From Cliona cf. orientalis (taxonomy: Eukaryota > Porifera > Demospongiae > Clionaida > Clionaidae), in contig OZ005695.1 in the NCBI GenBank assembly GCA_963930775.1, positions 5,084,001 to 5,148,000 of the forward strand: DNA of 64,000 bases, in the 5' to 3' direction. Both the position numbers and the translations under genes were made by a program. Below, piece by piece: positions 36,801 through 51,800 of the stretch; positions within the stretch are counted from its first letter, which is position 1, and every line of letters starts with the position of its first letter. The notes below the pieces were generated by a model that saw only the letters and a list, made by a program, of their open reading frames with translations, ran no database searches and had not been told where the DNA came from.

Positions 36801-39800
36801 ATTTGTTTGAGTGAAAGTACCGTAGAATCCCGCAATTACGCCCCCCCCCCCTCGCGCATAAGCCCCCCCTTGCATTTTTAGCTCAAGTTCCTGCATGGGT
36901 AGTTTTGTCTCGGGTCTAAGCCCCCCCCCCTCCCTACAGTAAAATGTAGATATTTAGAGCCCATAGGCCAATAAAACACAGTAGCTACAGCTAGCAAACT
37001 AGCTATTTGTGTCATATTATTCTTTACTTTGTCGTTTTTCTTGAGTTTTGCCCATCAAACAGCCAGAGAATGTACAGAGATCGCATGCCCACATGGCATT
37101 CGACGGTCGGTAATGGTCGACACGCGGAAATGTAAGGATCCCCCTCCCCACTTTTGCCCAATGCTAGCATGCATGGGGGGGGGCATAATCGCGGGATTCT
37201 GTGGTATAAGTGCTTAATGATAAATTCTGAAAAGAAATCCCAGCCAGATCAAAAGTATCTATTGATTGCATCATCATTTGCACAGCACTACACCCCTGGA
37301 CTGAGTTAGTTGCAGTTGTCGTCACGAAATTTAAAATCACCATATTATTGGCTAGCGCTGATTATTGAAACTGTGCAAGTGTCTATTATTGCTCTAGCAG
37401 GGTGAATGGATGCATCAATTGTGTTCGAAAGTTATCGTTTTCGTGCCTCGTTTTAGCGGCTCATTGCTCAGTACAGGAGGCTTGCTCAAGCTTCTAACTT
37501 TGGATCTGTAAAGCAGAAGGCTCTATCTGCTTACAAACCAGGTGGGAATCCTGTGGTTATACTATATATAATGAAAAATATTTTCAGACGATCATTCTTC
37601 TTATCTAGTCCGTGTCCTAACCTGGAGGGCATGAAAGATGACTCTTCTACAAGTTCAGAAGGCCCACGATAGGTCAGATTTGCAGTGCCGTGTGCACAAA
37701 CAAGGGTGGCCATAGAGATGCATTCTCGAACGAACAGTGCGACAGAGCAAGGACGTTGCCATTGCAGTGGCGAGTTCGAGCAGCTGCTATTGACCTGCAT
37801 CGAGGGGTGTGGTCTACAAAGTAATACTAATAGGTTCAAAGTTCGTGCTGCTGAAGCTGGTATGCGCACTGTACTAACGATTGACATACGTACAGCTAGG
37901 GAGATGTGACTTTCTCTGAGTATGTGAGCTTTAGTACTGTGAGTAACTCATGTACATTAGCCATTATTCCATGATTGCGACATCAAACATACTTATTCTA
38001 CATGTAAATTCTTGAAATAGTGGCAGAAAGCAATTGCATTTTGTGCAATAATATTATGGTCCTTATAGGATATCATTTCACCCATACACCTTTAGACAGG
38101 ATGAACGTTAGTGGTGCATAATTTCAGCGACAGCTGCTATAAAACTCCTAGTACTGCTGACAAAAAAGTCGTCAGCTGCTTGATGGTTCACATACATGCG
38201 TCCTATATATATATATATAGTATTAGCTATTAATACATAAGCTGAGGTCACGTGCACATTCTATATTATACGTACCATATAGCGCAAAACTGTGACGAAG
38301 TTTTAATTTGGCGATCTGGTGAATGATTGCCAAATTAAAAATTCACCAGTTGAATTTAATGCATGCATGCCTATAGCGGCAAGGTTTCAGATAACCAAAT
38401 TTAAACTTTGCCAAAGATACCCGTTATAATATGGTAACTATATATTACCGTACTTAATCTAATATAACGCATGAAAATTTCAATTTTGAAAAACGTGCGT
38501 TTTCTGGTAATGGTCGTCAATCAGTCCACATACATGTATAAACATTGTGAGAATTCGTAAAAATTAATGCTAATTTCTTGCGTTAAATTGGATCATGCGT
38601 TGTATTCGATTAACTATGGTATGTTGTGTTGCCTGACCAGTGTTGGTTGGTGTCTGGGCCTATATTATACAAGTATAAAAACAATTGAATAAAATTGAAG
38701 AATGAAGTAGGGATGGCAGGATAAAAAAGTACACAAAACAAGAGATAATCGTATCTACTATACATCCTACACTTGCTTTTCTCGACTATTATGCACCTAT
38801 TAATGTCGACGTGTTTGTTGAGTGCGGTATGTGGGAGATATTCAGGTTGTTCCCTAGTTGTCATAATGGTTCGAGTTTATCAGTTTTGATTCAATCGCAT
38901 TATTACTGGTTATATTTGTACCCCTCAAAAACCAAGCGTAGGGATGTATAGTAGATACGATTATCTCTTGTTTGTGTACTTTTTTATCCTGCCATCCCTA
39001 CTTCATTCTTCAATTTTATTCAATTGTTCTTATACTTGTTTCTGTTCTTTTTTATTGTACTTAGTATAATTTATCAATGCCATCTTATCACAAGATGGGA
39101 GGTATCAAAATTCTTAGCCACGCCCCTCATTAACATTTCATATGCCTACGGCCCATGAGACTCCTCTTAGGGAGAAAACCAAGTTCTAAGTTTTATTGTT
39201 GGCAGCAGCTAGCTCAGTACCCGGCATAATTTTTATGATCTGTACGTTACCACTCCTCGAGTTGAGCCTTGTCGGCCCAAGCTTCTTATGATAGTATGAT
39301 ATCTATGCTATGATCGATCCAGCGGAGCACTAGCGCTGCACGCGCTAGCGAGTAGCTCGCCTATGCCTAGCGCCTTACCGCTCCTCGAGCCTTGCACCTT
39401 CATATCCATGATCAATCCAGCGCACCGCTGCACGTGCTAGTAGCTGTAGCTCGCGATCGCCTTGCGCCTAGGGCGCGGCCAGGCGCTGTCACATGACTTC
39501 ACCATGGCAACACATTCCGAGCGTGCGCGTTATATCACAAAATGGCGTATCAGACACACCCAAACGCACCGTACACACCCACTATTACGTAACTGTCGAG
39601 ATAAGGCCAAACTAGCGTGCCACTGTACTGCGCGCTACAAAATAGAATGGATTTATATGAGAACTAAGGTGAGCGGTCCAGACAGTCTTGAGTTAGAAGT
39701 GGAAATGAGAAAGAAAGAAAGAAGAAAGAAACCTTGACAAATGGCTATTTTTTGAACATCTGGTTCTGGCATATACAATTGAATTGATGGATGATCTTGG

Positions 39801-42800
39801 TCTTGTTAGATAGATAATTTGCTGTAAATTCTGATTTTGACACTTAGAAATTTCACAAAGTTTCCTGTTTTGAGATATTTGGATTTTTGTAATGTATTAC
39901 ATATATGGAGTATCCGGGCCATCCCTACTTATAAAGTCTACCGACTCTATGATAATACATGTATATAGTGCAGTATTGATGCTTGCAAACTGGATAGTAG
40001 TTCACTTCATTGCACATGATATATATATGTATGGTTTCGCATACTAAGGTAGGTGTGCTCCCCAGGGGAAGTAGGACTTCTGAGAGTGCTTCTTAGGTCA
40101 CTTATGTACATGATAGTATTTTCAGGGAGGGGGGATATCCCCTGCCACCCCCCCCCCCCCACCACCACCACCACCTCTAAACAACTCTTATACATGTACC
40201 TGATAGTGCATTGTTCAAAATTAATACTAACCCACATTATACTTGTACATGTAAGTGCAAGTACAAGTGGTTTTCTGTGAGTGTGCATGCTGATGTAGAT
40301 TTCAGCCATCTGCATAATACATTGTTGGTAGTTGCCTAAAGTTTTTATAGGCAATTTGCCAGCTATGGGAAGTGGGTGGGTCATCATAAAGTAGGCCAAT
40401 GATGAACAGAGGTCAACTACCAACAAAATAGTTATCTGACAGTAATTGGGGTGCATGAGATACATGGTCGAATGCACCCCAATTACTGTCAGATAACTAT
40501 TATTTATAGCTTTCCAATCTTATCTCAATCACTCTCTCTCTTTAATTATATTTTTCCACAGCTTTGAATAAGAAGACTGTAAAGGAATCCAATCGATGGT
40601 CACAGCCACAACACTCTGTTCCTTCAACACCAACTCTGCATTCTTATTCAAGTGGCAGCTGTAAGGCTGATGATGGGGGGTGGTCTATGGGTACCCCAGA
40701 GAAAGGAAGTGGTTGGGGCAGTACTGTCTCCAGACCAAATCCCGACTCATGGAATAATCTTGACACAAATGAATCCAATGGAGCAGGAACAACTACTGAA
40801 GCAGATAGATCAATATCTGCTGAGCAAACTAATGTGTGGCTATCAGACAGTGAATCCCGTCAAAGGTCTGATCTTGCATGGAGCAAGGACAGTGAAGAAG
40901 AGGAGGGTAGAAGCCAGAGTCCTGGAGGTTTAACAATGATTGCTTCCAACGAAGGAGATAATGCCCACCAAAGTGATGATATGGGAATTGGCAACTGGGG
41001 GGATTCAAAAGCAAAAACAGTGGTGGGTAATAGTTGGAAGATACAGCCACGTGTTAACGAAAAGGACGATTTTGTTTCCCCTGAATGGGATGATCCTGAG
41101 TTATCAAATTCTCAATGTCCCACTGTCTCAAATGGAAATCCTACACTGAATAAGGAGCATGGTCATTTGGAATTTGAATCTTCCTCACTGGATAGGTATG
41201 ATTCTACGAATATGGGGGAGACATCCCACAGTGGAGCTGGAACCCCCAACAGCCGGTCAAGTGGAGGTGCCACTCCGACACAAGAAGCTGGAGGTAGAAC
41301 CAGTGCTGGAAGTACTTCATCTGTCAACAGTGTAGGTAGTGGCTCGAGCTGGAAGAGTGATGGAAAAAGCAATAAGGTGTACACCAGCAGATTAGGCAGT
41401 CCTCGAAAACCAAACAGGTACATTGTATGAAACTTGAAGTACCATATTGATTCTAATAGAATGCGAGCAAAAAAAAATAATTGCGATTTTAACTTTTGCG
41501 CAACTTTCTGGTAAAGGTCGTCACCGTCTATATTAAAGGCATTGTATCACGATATAAGCGGTGATGGTTACTAAATTTAGATCCAGTATACAGACTCGCG
41601 TTGTGATAGATTGCGCACATGCAAAAAATTAATATTGTCGTGTGCTCCCCATGGACTCCAGAACGCCATCGAAGGGTGAAGCAAGGACTATATCTACTTG
41701 TGATGCTACTAGAAGACTGGTATCTATGTCTGCTTCTCGATCTACTCTTGCTCTCTAAAGGTAAATCTCCTCGTGGTATACTACTTTTCACGTGGTAGAT
41801 CTAGCTAGACATACACATCGCTACTCTGCACGGCCAACTCTCGCCCATCCCCCTGATAAACCTCTTACCTTTCGTTGCTAGCTGAAGACCTTCCAGCTCC
41901 AACCCTTGAGCTTTTCTTGGACCGACCACATTCTGCTACCGCAAACTACAATATTATTATTGATTGAAAAGTGGCTGCCAGATTTCAATCCAATGGGCGC
42001 AGTTATACCACGTGTGACACTAATTTACTAAAAATAGCCCTTATATCGTGGCATAATGCCTTTATGATGCATGCACATTATATAAAAGTCCTACAATGCG
42101 AATTTTCTTGTGCTAATTGGATCTTACGTTTTATTAGCATAAACATGGTATACATGTATGTAGGTGTACTGTATAGTACTAGATTCACTGTTGATATAAA
42201 TAACTAGGTATGATCGCAGTAACTCACTGTCGGGAGCTTCGAGTATTGGCAGTGACAAAGATTGTAATGGCCTCTTCAAGGTCCGTAAACCCAAGAAGTC
42301 GATAGCGGAACTGGAGGGTGGTCTAGGGTCCTTGCACTGTGAACCAAGTGGGTGGGGTGAACTACCCAGCCCCAAGCCATGTGATGTTGACAATGGAACA
42401 GAATTATGGGGAGTGCCACCAGTTGATCGAAGTCGTGTTGTCAACAAAGCTGCTGAGACAAAGAAAGGACCCTTGAATGGTTCAGGTAAGTATAAAAAAC
42501 ACTCTTTAATTCATCAAAGAGCCAATGAAAGCACCTCGCAGAAAGCATGCATTGGTCAGCTATGGTAGTCTCAAGAATATAATATACCATATTTCCTCGA
42601 TCAGACACCACGGCTACTATTAATTTCAGTTTTGCTGGAGTGCGGCTACTAATCGAGGGCGGCTTTTATTAATTTGAAACAACACCTCTTGGTGACATTG
42701 ACACAATAGACTCGTTTTTTCAGGACTGATTTTCGAATGTTCGAGATAGATAATCGATAAATAAGTAGCAGAACCAAGCCAAGAACGTTTTCTGCCATGT

Positions 42801-45800
42801 TCTTGCCTCGAACTAACGATCGTTCATGGCTTGCTATCGTGGCCATGCCCACTTAATTGTGTTCGCGCATGCGTGCGGCTACTATTCGAATGCGACTACT
42901 ATTTCTTTCGCAGAGCTCCAAGTGCAGCTACTATTCGAGGGCGGCTACTAATCGAGGGCAGCCTTTATTCGAGGAAATACGGTATTTATTGTGGGATTCT
43001 ACGATAATTGTAAAGCAGGGTGTCAATGCTGTACTCCATGTTTCATGGTTATCCTAAGTTCCTGCATGTACACGTGCATGTACATGTGTAGAAATGCACA
43101 GAAAGGTGCATTGCAGAGGTGATAAATGAAATGGATGCAGTATGCTTCCTTGCACCTACATGTACAATACAAAATGTATGTCTGTGAATAAGTATTTAAC
43201 CCTCGGTTTCATTAAAAATGCTTGCTTGTTGACAAGCTCTGGATGGATAAGAGACAGCGATCATTTTATTTCAAGAAGAGTCTTTGGCGGTAGTTCATAT
43301 AATAATTATATTAACTGGATTCTTGATCTGGATACTATTATACATGTAATTGTGTGCAATCGATAGTTATGCATTCTTGTGGTTTCTCTAGATCTAGTGT
43401 TGCTGTTACTAATTTACAACATGTAGCTATGGCTATTGCAATGTGTTGAGGGTTTTGCACCAGTGCTTCGTAGTACATACTGCTGCCCAATCCAAGTTGA
43501 GTAGGCATGATTAGTGATTGCATCGTAAACTAGATGGGCTCACGCTTTTCACCAAGTATATACAATGTAGGTGATGTAAACCATCGAGGGGGTGAGCCTT
43601 CGCTTACAGTATAGACTTAGTAAAGGGTTGCCCCTTCTACTATCTTCGATCCAAAGTACATGTACAAGTACCTATAGCTATCATCATTCAGTGAGCACAA
43701 TCTGTTATCGCTATAAAGATCAAGAAATGAGGATAAGGCCATATAAAATAACTTACTTGATTCTCATCCCCGCCTGTCCCAATTTTTACAGGCTGCCTCT
43801 ATGAATTTTATTGCTATCACGCGTGCGCAGTAGCGACCCTTTACCAAATATCTCGAAAATATGCTCCAAATACTGCTCTTTCTAGTGTCTTGATGAGTAA
43901 AAAATAAAAATAAAATGCCTCCTCCTGCCCCTATTTTTTGGAAGAAGGTGGATGAGAATCAAGTAAGTTATTTTATATGGCCTAAATGTACAGTTAACAG
44001 TTGTGTACCACATTCCCAGTATATCGGGAGCTTTGGCCCCTATGTGGCTACAGAATTGTCTGGGCAACTATAGCTAGCTTGGACTTCGTAGCCAATTACG
44101 TATACAGAAATTAGATCATAATGTAGCCCTTAGCACTGTACTCAGACTGTGGCCATGTTAAAGTAGAAACATTTCTTGCGTACTGATGCCTTATCTTTAC
44201 TTGTTTTCTAGTCGTTTACTTGAGCTGGATGCGAGCTGCATCTTTTGGCCTTTGGTGAGCTACATTTAGAGTTAGCATGGCCAACGTTGATGATCTTTAC
44301 TGCAATGATTATGTGCATGCTCAATGAGCTAGCGAACACATGGATGACATATCACTACATACATGTAAGTGCAGTGGTTTTCTCGTAGTACTGATTAGTG
44401 TGAGGCTCATTCAGGCTCGTCCCAGTTATATTCTGATGGCCATAGGCTACTGTCAGTGTCTGTGGTATAATGGTCATATTATGCTTGCACCTAAACCCTC
44501 CTTTAGGCTACAGGATAGTGTTCCTCTCAAAGTTCACATAAATGACAAGAATCAGTGTAGAAACAATTACATCAAGAACATTCATTTATTAGTCGAGGCA
44601 TGTTTGGATTCAATTTCTGTGATAAGACAATTCTATTGCAATGTAGGCTTGGCTGATATTATGACTCCAGTGATGTCCACGCCATCAATTGAATGGAGAG
44701 ATGAAGATTCGTCAGGCACAGTGGCTGCTGGCTGGAGCAAAGATGATGATAGCAAAATGCTCACATCCAGAACCCCTACAGGGCCATTGAATCAGTGGGG
44801 AGCTATAAGTGAAAGCTCCTGGGGAAACAAATTTCAAGTAAGAGGCATTTATCATACCATAAATATAGTGGGTAAATTTCACAAAAGTCACCAATTGGCC
44901 AAATCTTTCCTGACATACAAATATACTTGTAGAACAGATTGATGAGTTTGACATGTGTTTGTATAACTTTAATGGCAATACTTCAATCCATGGAAGTTTG
45001 TCAGCGACTGGGAGCCAGGTACATGTATGATAATATGCCAATCCAAGCATGTGTATACATGTAGCACATTTTTATGTGGATTCAACACACATGATATTGT
45101 GCAAAAGAATCTTAATGGGATGCAAATGATATTCAATGCTCTTAAGAAGTGATTCCTTTTCACATCTGTTGGTGGCAATCAATAGTGTGCTGCTGCATTT
45201 TGAGATTGCACAAACTTGAAGGCAGGTACTGAGAAATAGTGCCAGTACTTGAGGATGCTGTACGTTATGTACATGTAGCTAAGGCTAGCTTGGTGAATGC
45301 CTGTCCAATAGCAATCGCTAAAATATCATGGATATGTGTCTTGACACGCCCAGTTGCTATGAATGCGCGGTGCTGCTGTGCAGGCAAAGAGAAAGTCCAT
45401 GTTCAGAATTGGTCATAACTCTGTAGGGCCGTGTGCGCAAAGAAGGGTAGTCTTAATTAGGCCATATCCCCTTAGAGCTAGCTAGAGAAGCATTCTAGAA
45501 CAAGAGGCGCGAAGCACCATGCATTTCAAGAGGCCTAGCCTGTTAAGCAGGTCACCAAACCTCAAATGAAGCCAGGTCTGCTCTTTGTCATACCTATTAA
45601 ATTTATGTTGAAGAGCCCATGGGTGCTTACCCAGGACACTACAGTAATTGCATTAGAGCATACAGGGATTCCATTAATTGTAATCATCCATAAAATACTA
45701 TCCCATAGTCTTGAAGATCTAGATACATGTATTTGTAGATACAAGAAAAGTTTAATCTCGTGTATTTTTTGTAGGATGATGTTCCATCATACAGTGACAA

Positions 45801-48800
45801 TCAGAAGACTACTACTGATGCAGTAAGAAAAATTGATAGATAAATAGCTATAATAATAGTGTCTTATGTAATGCATGCATTCATCCCAATATAGAAATCA
45901 CCCCGAGAGGAGTACATAAAAAATAATGCAGATGCTGACAGTTCGGATGCTGCAGACGAAGCTAGCAGTGATATGATACCATTGAACAAGAGATTTGGTA
46001 AAGGGAGTTCCCCAGACAGTATCCATGGTAATTTGAAGGACATATCTGCTATGAAACAAATTCCACCACCCAGTACAACTTCTGGTCCTTTTCAAAACCA
46101 GTTTTTATTCTTGAAGTTACTCCAGGAAAATGGTGGACAGCAGGTGCTTACTCAGCGTCTTGGACAGCTGCAGATGCAAAAACAACAGCTAACCCAGCAG
46201 CTCAACCAGCTGAATAGATCTGGGATGAATGCTCCCTTACAACAGAATCTGACAACAATCAACCAAATGATTACTCAAATAAATCAGCAGCTGATGATCC
46301 TATCGCAACTCTCAAGTCAGCAAAAAGAACCTGGAAGAAATGTAGTAGAGACATGCAGCACAAGTGCATCTTCACCTAAAATTGTTCACAACTCTCCTTT
46401 ATCAATTCGATTAAAAAATGATCCAAAGGGTAATGGTTCATTCAGTCGTTCCCAGTCAGGTAATTCAATGGTCGGTCTAGGAGTAGGTCGCATAGAACCA
46501 TCTAAAAGTTTGGCACATGGCGTACAGAGTCTCTCTTTGAATAGCCCCGCACAGTCCAGTGTAAGCCAATCATCCGTGCGCAGCATGTCTCGCCTTCAAC
46601 AGATCATTTCTGGATCAAGTAGTGATAACTTAGCTAGCCTGACTGGTAAAGAAGACGGTTCATTTCAGTCCAGCCTGCCAATGACAACAGGCTCTCAAAG
46701 TAGTTCTTTTCCAGCTCCTGTATCATATCAGCAAACTTCACCGTTTTCTCCAGCCCAAGGTGGATCACTGACCTTGGGTAGTGATACTCACTCCTTTGTG
46801 AATGGTGGAACCTCAGCTTCTTTTACTAGCAAAAAGTCGGTTAGTGACATACAAGAATTCAGACCAGGTGTTCCTTGGCAGCCAAAATTCCAAGCAACAG
46901 AACCTGCACAAGTTTATTGTAAGCAGAGCTCAGTACCAGCTGATGGCTATCATGAAGGTAATGTATTCAATCAGCAGTCAGGTTCTCAACAACCATCGTT
47001 AGGACCTAACATTCAGTTGGTGAGATCACAAAGTACAAGCGGTTCTTACTACAACTCAGCAGGTGTCCAAACAAAATACTATGGACAGGGAAGTGGGTAT
47101 GAAAAGCCATTGAATCTCAGAATGGGGCGTAAAATATCTGGCCACGGTCACTATCAACCCAAACCCCCTACCCCGAGCCCCGAGGTGATTAATGTAGGTT
47201 TAGGCTGGAAACCAAAAGGGCGTACCATTGTCCCACCTTCCAGCTTGTATCCATCTCAAGATTTTCATTATAAGCCAGGATATGGAAGTAGAAAACAACA
47301 GAGAATGGGTGGACAGTCGCAGTACAACACTGCAGTTGATCAGAAAAGCTGGGATTCATCATTTTCTGCAGAAAGTTCTGGTAGTTCATCTTCCATGATC
47401 TCAAGTGCTGTGTGGGGACCAGACCCAGATTCAACAAAATTATCCAAGGATTCTCATCAGCAAGGGTGGAGTCGAAGCCATGCTTCAAGTAGTCACACTT
47501 GGGTGGATGCTAGATTGAACCAACTCCAACACAATCCGTCTTCCTTCCCTTCCCTTCCAATACAAAGTCATGCATCTCCTGCTGAGTGCTACACTCCTAC
47601 CTCGGTACATTCCCTTGCTTCAGGCAGAAGCACTTGGAGCCAGGATCAAGAAAAGCGTGGTACCACCAGCTCAGATCCAACATTTGCAGAATGGCAAGCA
47701 GGCAAGAGAGCACAAATATCTGTTGGCCAATTCCCTTTAAATCCACCTTCGCAGTGGCTCATCGTAAGGAACCTGAATTCACAGGTTAGTTATTTTGATA
47801 CATGGTGTATTGCTTTACTTTGGGGCAACATAGCAAATTGAACCCCCTCTGGGGGCTCAAGCACCCCTTGGACTAGTTGATAGTCCATAGAACAGCCTTA
47901 TCCAGCACCCCCTTAGCTGTCGTCTACTACAAAAAATAGCTTAGAAACTTACGTACCTTATCTCAAAATTTGGCCAAAAATTAGGATGTGTTCTCTGTGA
48001 CAATTTGAACTTTGATCTTACTGGTTAATAAGTGGGCGTTGCTTAAATTTTTTGCACGCGCGCTTTGCACATAGCCCAACACACCTTACCTAATGTCCTG
48101 GCTACGCCCCTGATTAATGGATATGGTTCCATAAAATGAAGAGAGAGCGTAGCATACTACGTATCTGTACAGAGAGTTTTAAACTGACCAGTGCTTACCC
48201 TAGCTGAATTCCAGGTGGTTATTTGCATACGGATTGTCCTTAACCTAAATTCATTGCAAAATGCTGTAAGAACCCTTTGAAGAAATTTTTGCCAATTTCG
48301 CCACCTGCTCTTGTTGTCAAAAATGTTATCATGCTAATTTTTTGTCCTGTGTTAATGATTGCAAAGAGGACATGGCGACCTTCACCGCATTCGTGAAAAC
48401 TTTTCCACAAAAATTTTCTGCAATACAAAGGTAGCTGGGGTTGGCCAAATTTTTTTCCAGCAAAAATTTCACATATACAGTAGATGGTAAGTTTCTTAGC
48501 CTGGAGTGCTTCTGATCTGTTTGACCTTGCACTGACCTTGGCTAGCATGATCATGCCCACAGCCAAGTGAGTTTCAATACTTGTATAGAAGCTGCTACAT
48601 TGCCCCCTTGAAATGCGATACGTGGGCACTTGCCCAGGACACTATGGTAAATATGGCATCCAAAAAACATTCCTGAAAACTAGACTATCGTGTTAATGAC
48701 ACCAAGAGGTATCACTCCAAAAATTAATAAATAAAAGCTGCCAGCCGCCCACAGCACTCCAGCAAGGCTAAAATTAATAGATATTTGTAGCCACAGCAGC

Positions 48801-51800
48801 TATTACTCAAAAATATGGTATTTGACATCTGAAATGCAGGCACATTTCTGTCTGTTTCATACAGTGGACACAATTGCAAGGACAGCTACAGTTCCAATAA
48901 ATTCACGCCAGGTGCATATTCCTTTCCTGTGATTCTTTTGATTGCATCATATTAATTTTGGAGTGATACCTCTTGGTGATATTGACATGATAGACTTGTT
49001 TTTCAGAACTAGTATTCAAGATATAAGATCAAGAAATAAACAGCAGAACCAAGCCAAGGACGTTTCTGCTATATTTTTACCTCAGCCTAATGATCGTGTG
49101 AAGGTGCAGTATTGCATTGAATCAAAGTGGCAGTAATAATGAACATTACAGTGCATCCATTATTCTTGACTCTTAGAGTGGCTTCTATCACTTCTCCTCA
49201 GTGCCTGGGGCAATTACCGTAGTTAATTGAATACAACATATGATCCAATCTAATGTAAGAAATTTTCATTTTACGAATTCCCATAACGTATAATATATAT
49301 ATATGGAGTGATTGACGACCTTTACCAGAAAAGCGTGCATTTTTCAAAATTGAATTTTTTTTTTTTTTTCCATACGTAGTATTACATTAAGTACGGTAAT
49401 TGTGTTTGCACATGCATGCGGCTACTATTTGAGGGTAACTACTATTTATTTCGCAGAGCTACTAATCGGGGTGCAGCTTCTATTCGAATACCGTATTGTC
49501 CCTGGGTAAGCACCCATGGGTGCTTAAAACATAACTCGCGATTTTGGCCCTCACGGGTGCTTACCCAGGACATAAATTGCATAATGAACAAGTACATATA
49601 TACCGTAAACTCTGGTTATTAAGCGCACCTCGCTATTAAGCACACATTATTTATTAAGCGCATGCTCTCTTCTCGTACAAGCTATTGCCTATTAAGTGCA
49701 TGCGCTTAATAGGCGTGGCGTTCTATGAACCTGACCTTGACCGGCTGGAAAGTATGTGGAGTCCCGATATCTTTGGAGAAATGATGGGCATATCATCCAA
49801 GAAGATCGAGTTTCAGACAAATCGCCAGCACTGGTCGTCTTGAGTGGCAGCTGTAAACGCTAAAGCGCTAGATCGATCGAGCCAGCTAGCACTAGCGCGA
49901 GCGGGCCTCACATCCATCACGTGCCAACCGTTTGTGGGCGTGGCTATGTGCCATACAAGCGCATATCCTTTATTAAGCGCATACTGTTGTTCCGTTTACC
50001 GCTATAAGCGCATGCGCTTATTAACCAGATTATACGGTATACATGTTTGATGTCAGTCATGGGATAATGTGACTTAACACTACTAACAGCATGCTGTGTA
50101 CAATCGAGTGCCAGTTAGTACAGTGCGCATGCACAGATGAAAACAGCACCAAACTTGGAACCTATGCTATTATGGTGTAGACCACACCCCTCACTGCAGG
50201 CCAAGAGCAGTTGCTCAAACTCACCGTGCAATGGGGTGATGTTCTCACTCCGCTCAAATGTCGAATCTACCACCAGACCATGACAAAGAGCAGACATCAC
50301 CTCTCACTTCGCTCGAGGCTCAGTGACCTGCCAAGCAGGCCTGTTGAAACACGCGGCGCTTGCGCCACTCGCTCGAGCTCAAGAATGCATCTCTATGGCC
50401 CCTAGGCCCTGGCAACCTCATTTGTGCACACGACACAAAAATTCTGACCAATCGTGAGTCTTCTGAACTTGTAGGAGAGTGCATCTTTTATGCCCTCCAG
50501 ATTAGGACACGGACTATTATAAGAAAATTGTCGTTCTGAAAAATATTTTTCGTTGTATATATAGTATAATAATATTGCATGTAGCCACACTCTTTTGCTC
50601 AAGCGCGCGTGCTTATGCATGCTCACAGACTACAAATGTACACACGTCAGGGGCGTAGCTAGCATAGGGCTCAGCGGGCTCGAGCCCCCCCTTTGTCTTC
50701 CCATGGTGGGCTCAGTGAGTGGGCCCACTGTCTATGGATATACAATAGCTTGGCCTGACAAGCTGAAGCTGCATGACAAACTATAATAAAGTTTGTAACT
50801 AAAATGATATAGAACACTAAGGATAAGTTTCTATACTTACTATTTTAAGCTCGTTCAGACACATAGCTGCTAAGCGAGGCAGCTACCACTCCAAGATACA
50901 AGAGTTCGAAAGGTCAAATGATGGGCGTGGTCGACTGCAGTACTATTGTACTAGTATACTGTACATGTAATAACGAGCGATTAACCATGGTCACGTGACA
51001 TAATTAGTGGGCGTGGTCAATTGCACATTTTTTCCGCGCGCTTTGCGCGCACTTCTTTTTTATACTCAGCCCCCCTTTCTATAAATCCTGGCTACGCCCC
51101 TGCACGTTCTCGATTTCACACGTGTTCGATCTACTTGCACATAGCTCTGTACAGCTGATGATCATCGAGAATGAGTCTTCATCAATTCTTCAAGAAATAG
51201 CTGCTTCTCGAGGTACAAAATGCACAGTAGGTTGCCTACCATAATGCCACCTTTTCGAATTGCAACCGCTCTTATCTTCTCCAATTTCTGTATGTAGCTG
51301 CTCCACACGCAGCCTCACAATCCACACCTCTCTAAGCTAATATTAAAGGTGTGACTTTCCCGTTCAGCAATTCGCAATTGTTAGAATCGCAATCTGTAGC
51401 AATTATTGAACTATGCATTCTGTGGTATCATGATCAAAGAATATGCAGCAGAATCAAGCCAAGGGCATCTTGTCATGCGAAACTAACGATCATTCATGGC
51501 TTGCAATCGTGGCCACACCCACTTAATTGTGTTAGCACATTTATGTGGCTACTACATGTGTATATGTACGGTATGTACATGTAATTACTGGAGACTACCT
51601 GTCTAACAGAGAAGGTATACATCCACTTTTCAGGCACCCAGTTGGAGGTGCTCCACTTTTAATTAGGATACTGTTGATAGCCATATGTCATCATAGCTTG
51701 ATTGTTGTTGAAAATATACATGTACATGTAGTCTTGCTTTTTGTCATCTAGGCTACTGCATAGTATGGTATAGTGTTCACCAGCACTGACTGATAGCGTA

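Noticed and set aside
39462..39737. 91-codon frame ending in a KKERRKK tail
   Set aside because: Intronic, adjacent to a duplicated CCGCTCCTCGAG repeat, with an A-rich tail from low-complexity GAAAGAAAGAAAG. No similarity seen.
40013..40477. 156-codon reverse frame
   Set aside because: It crosses a C-run and the 29-bp hairpin; no coding character.
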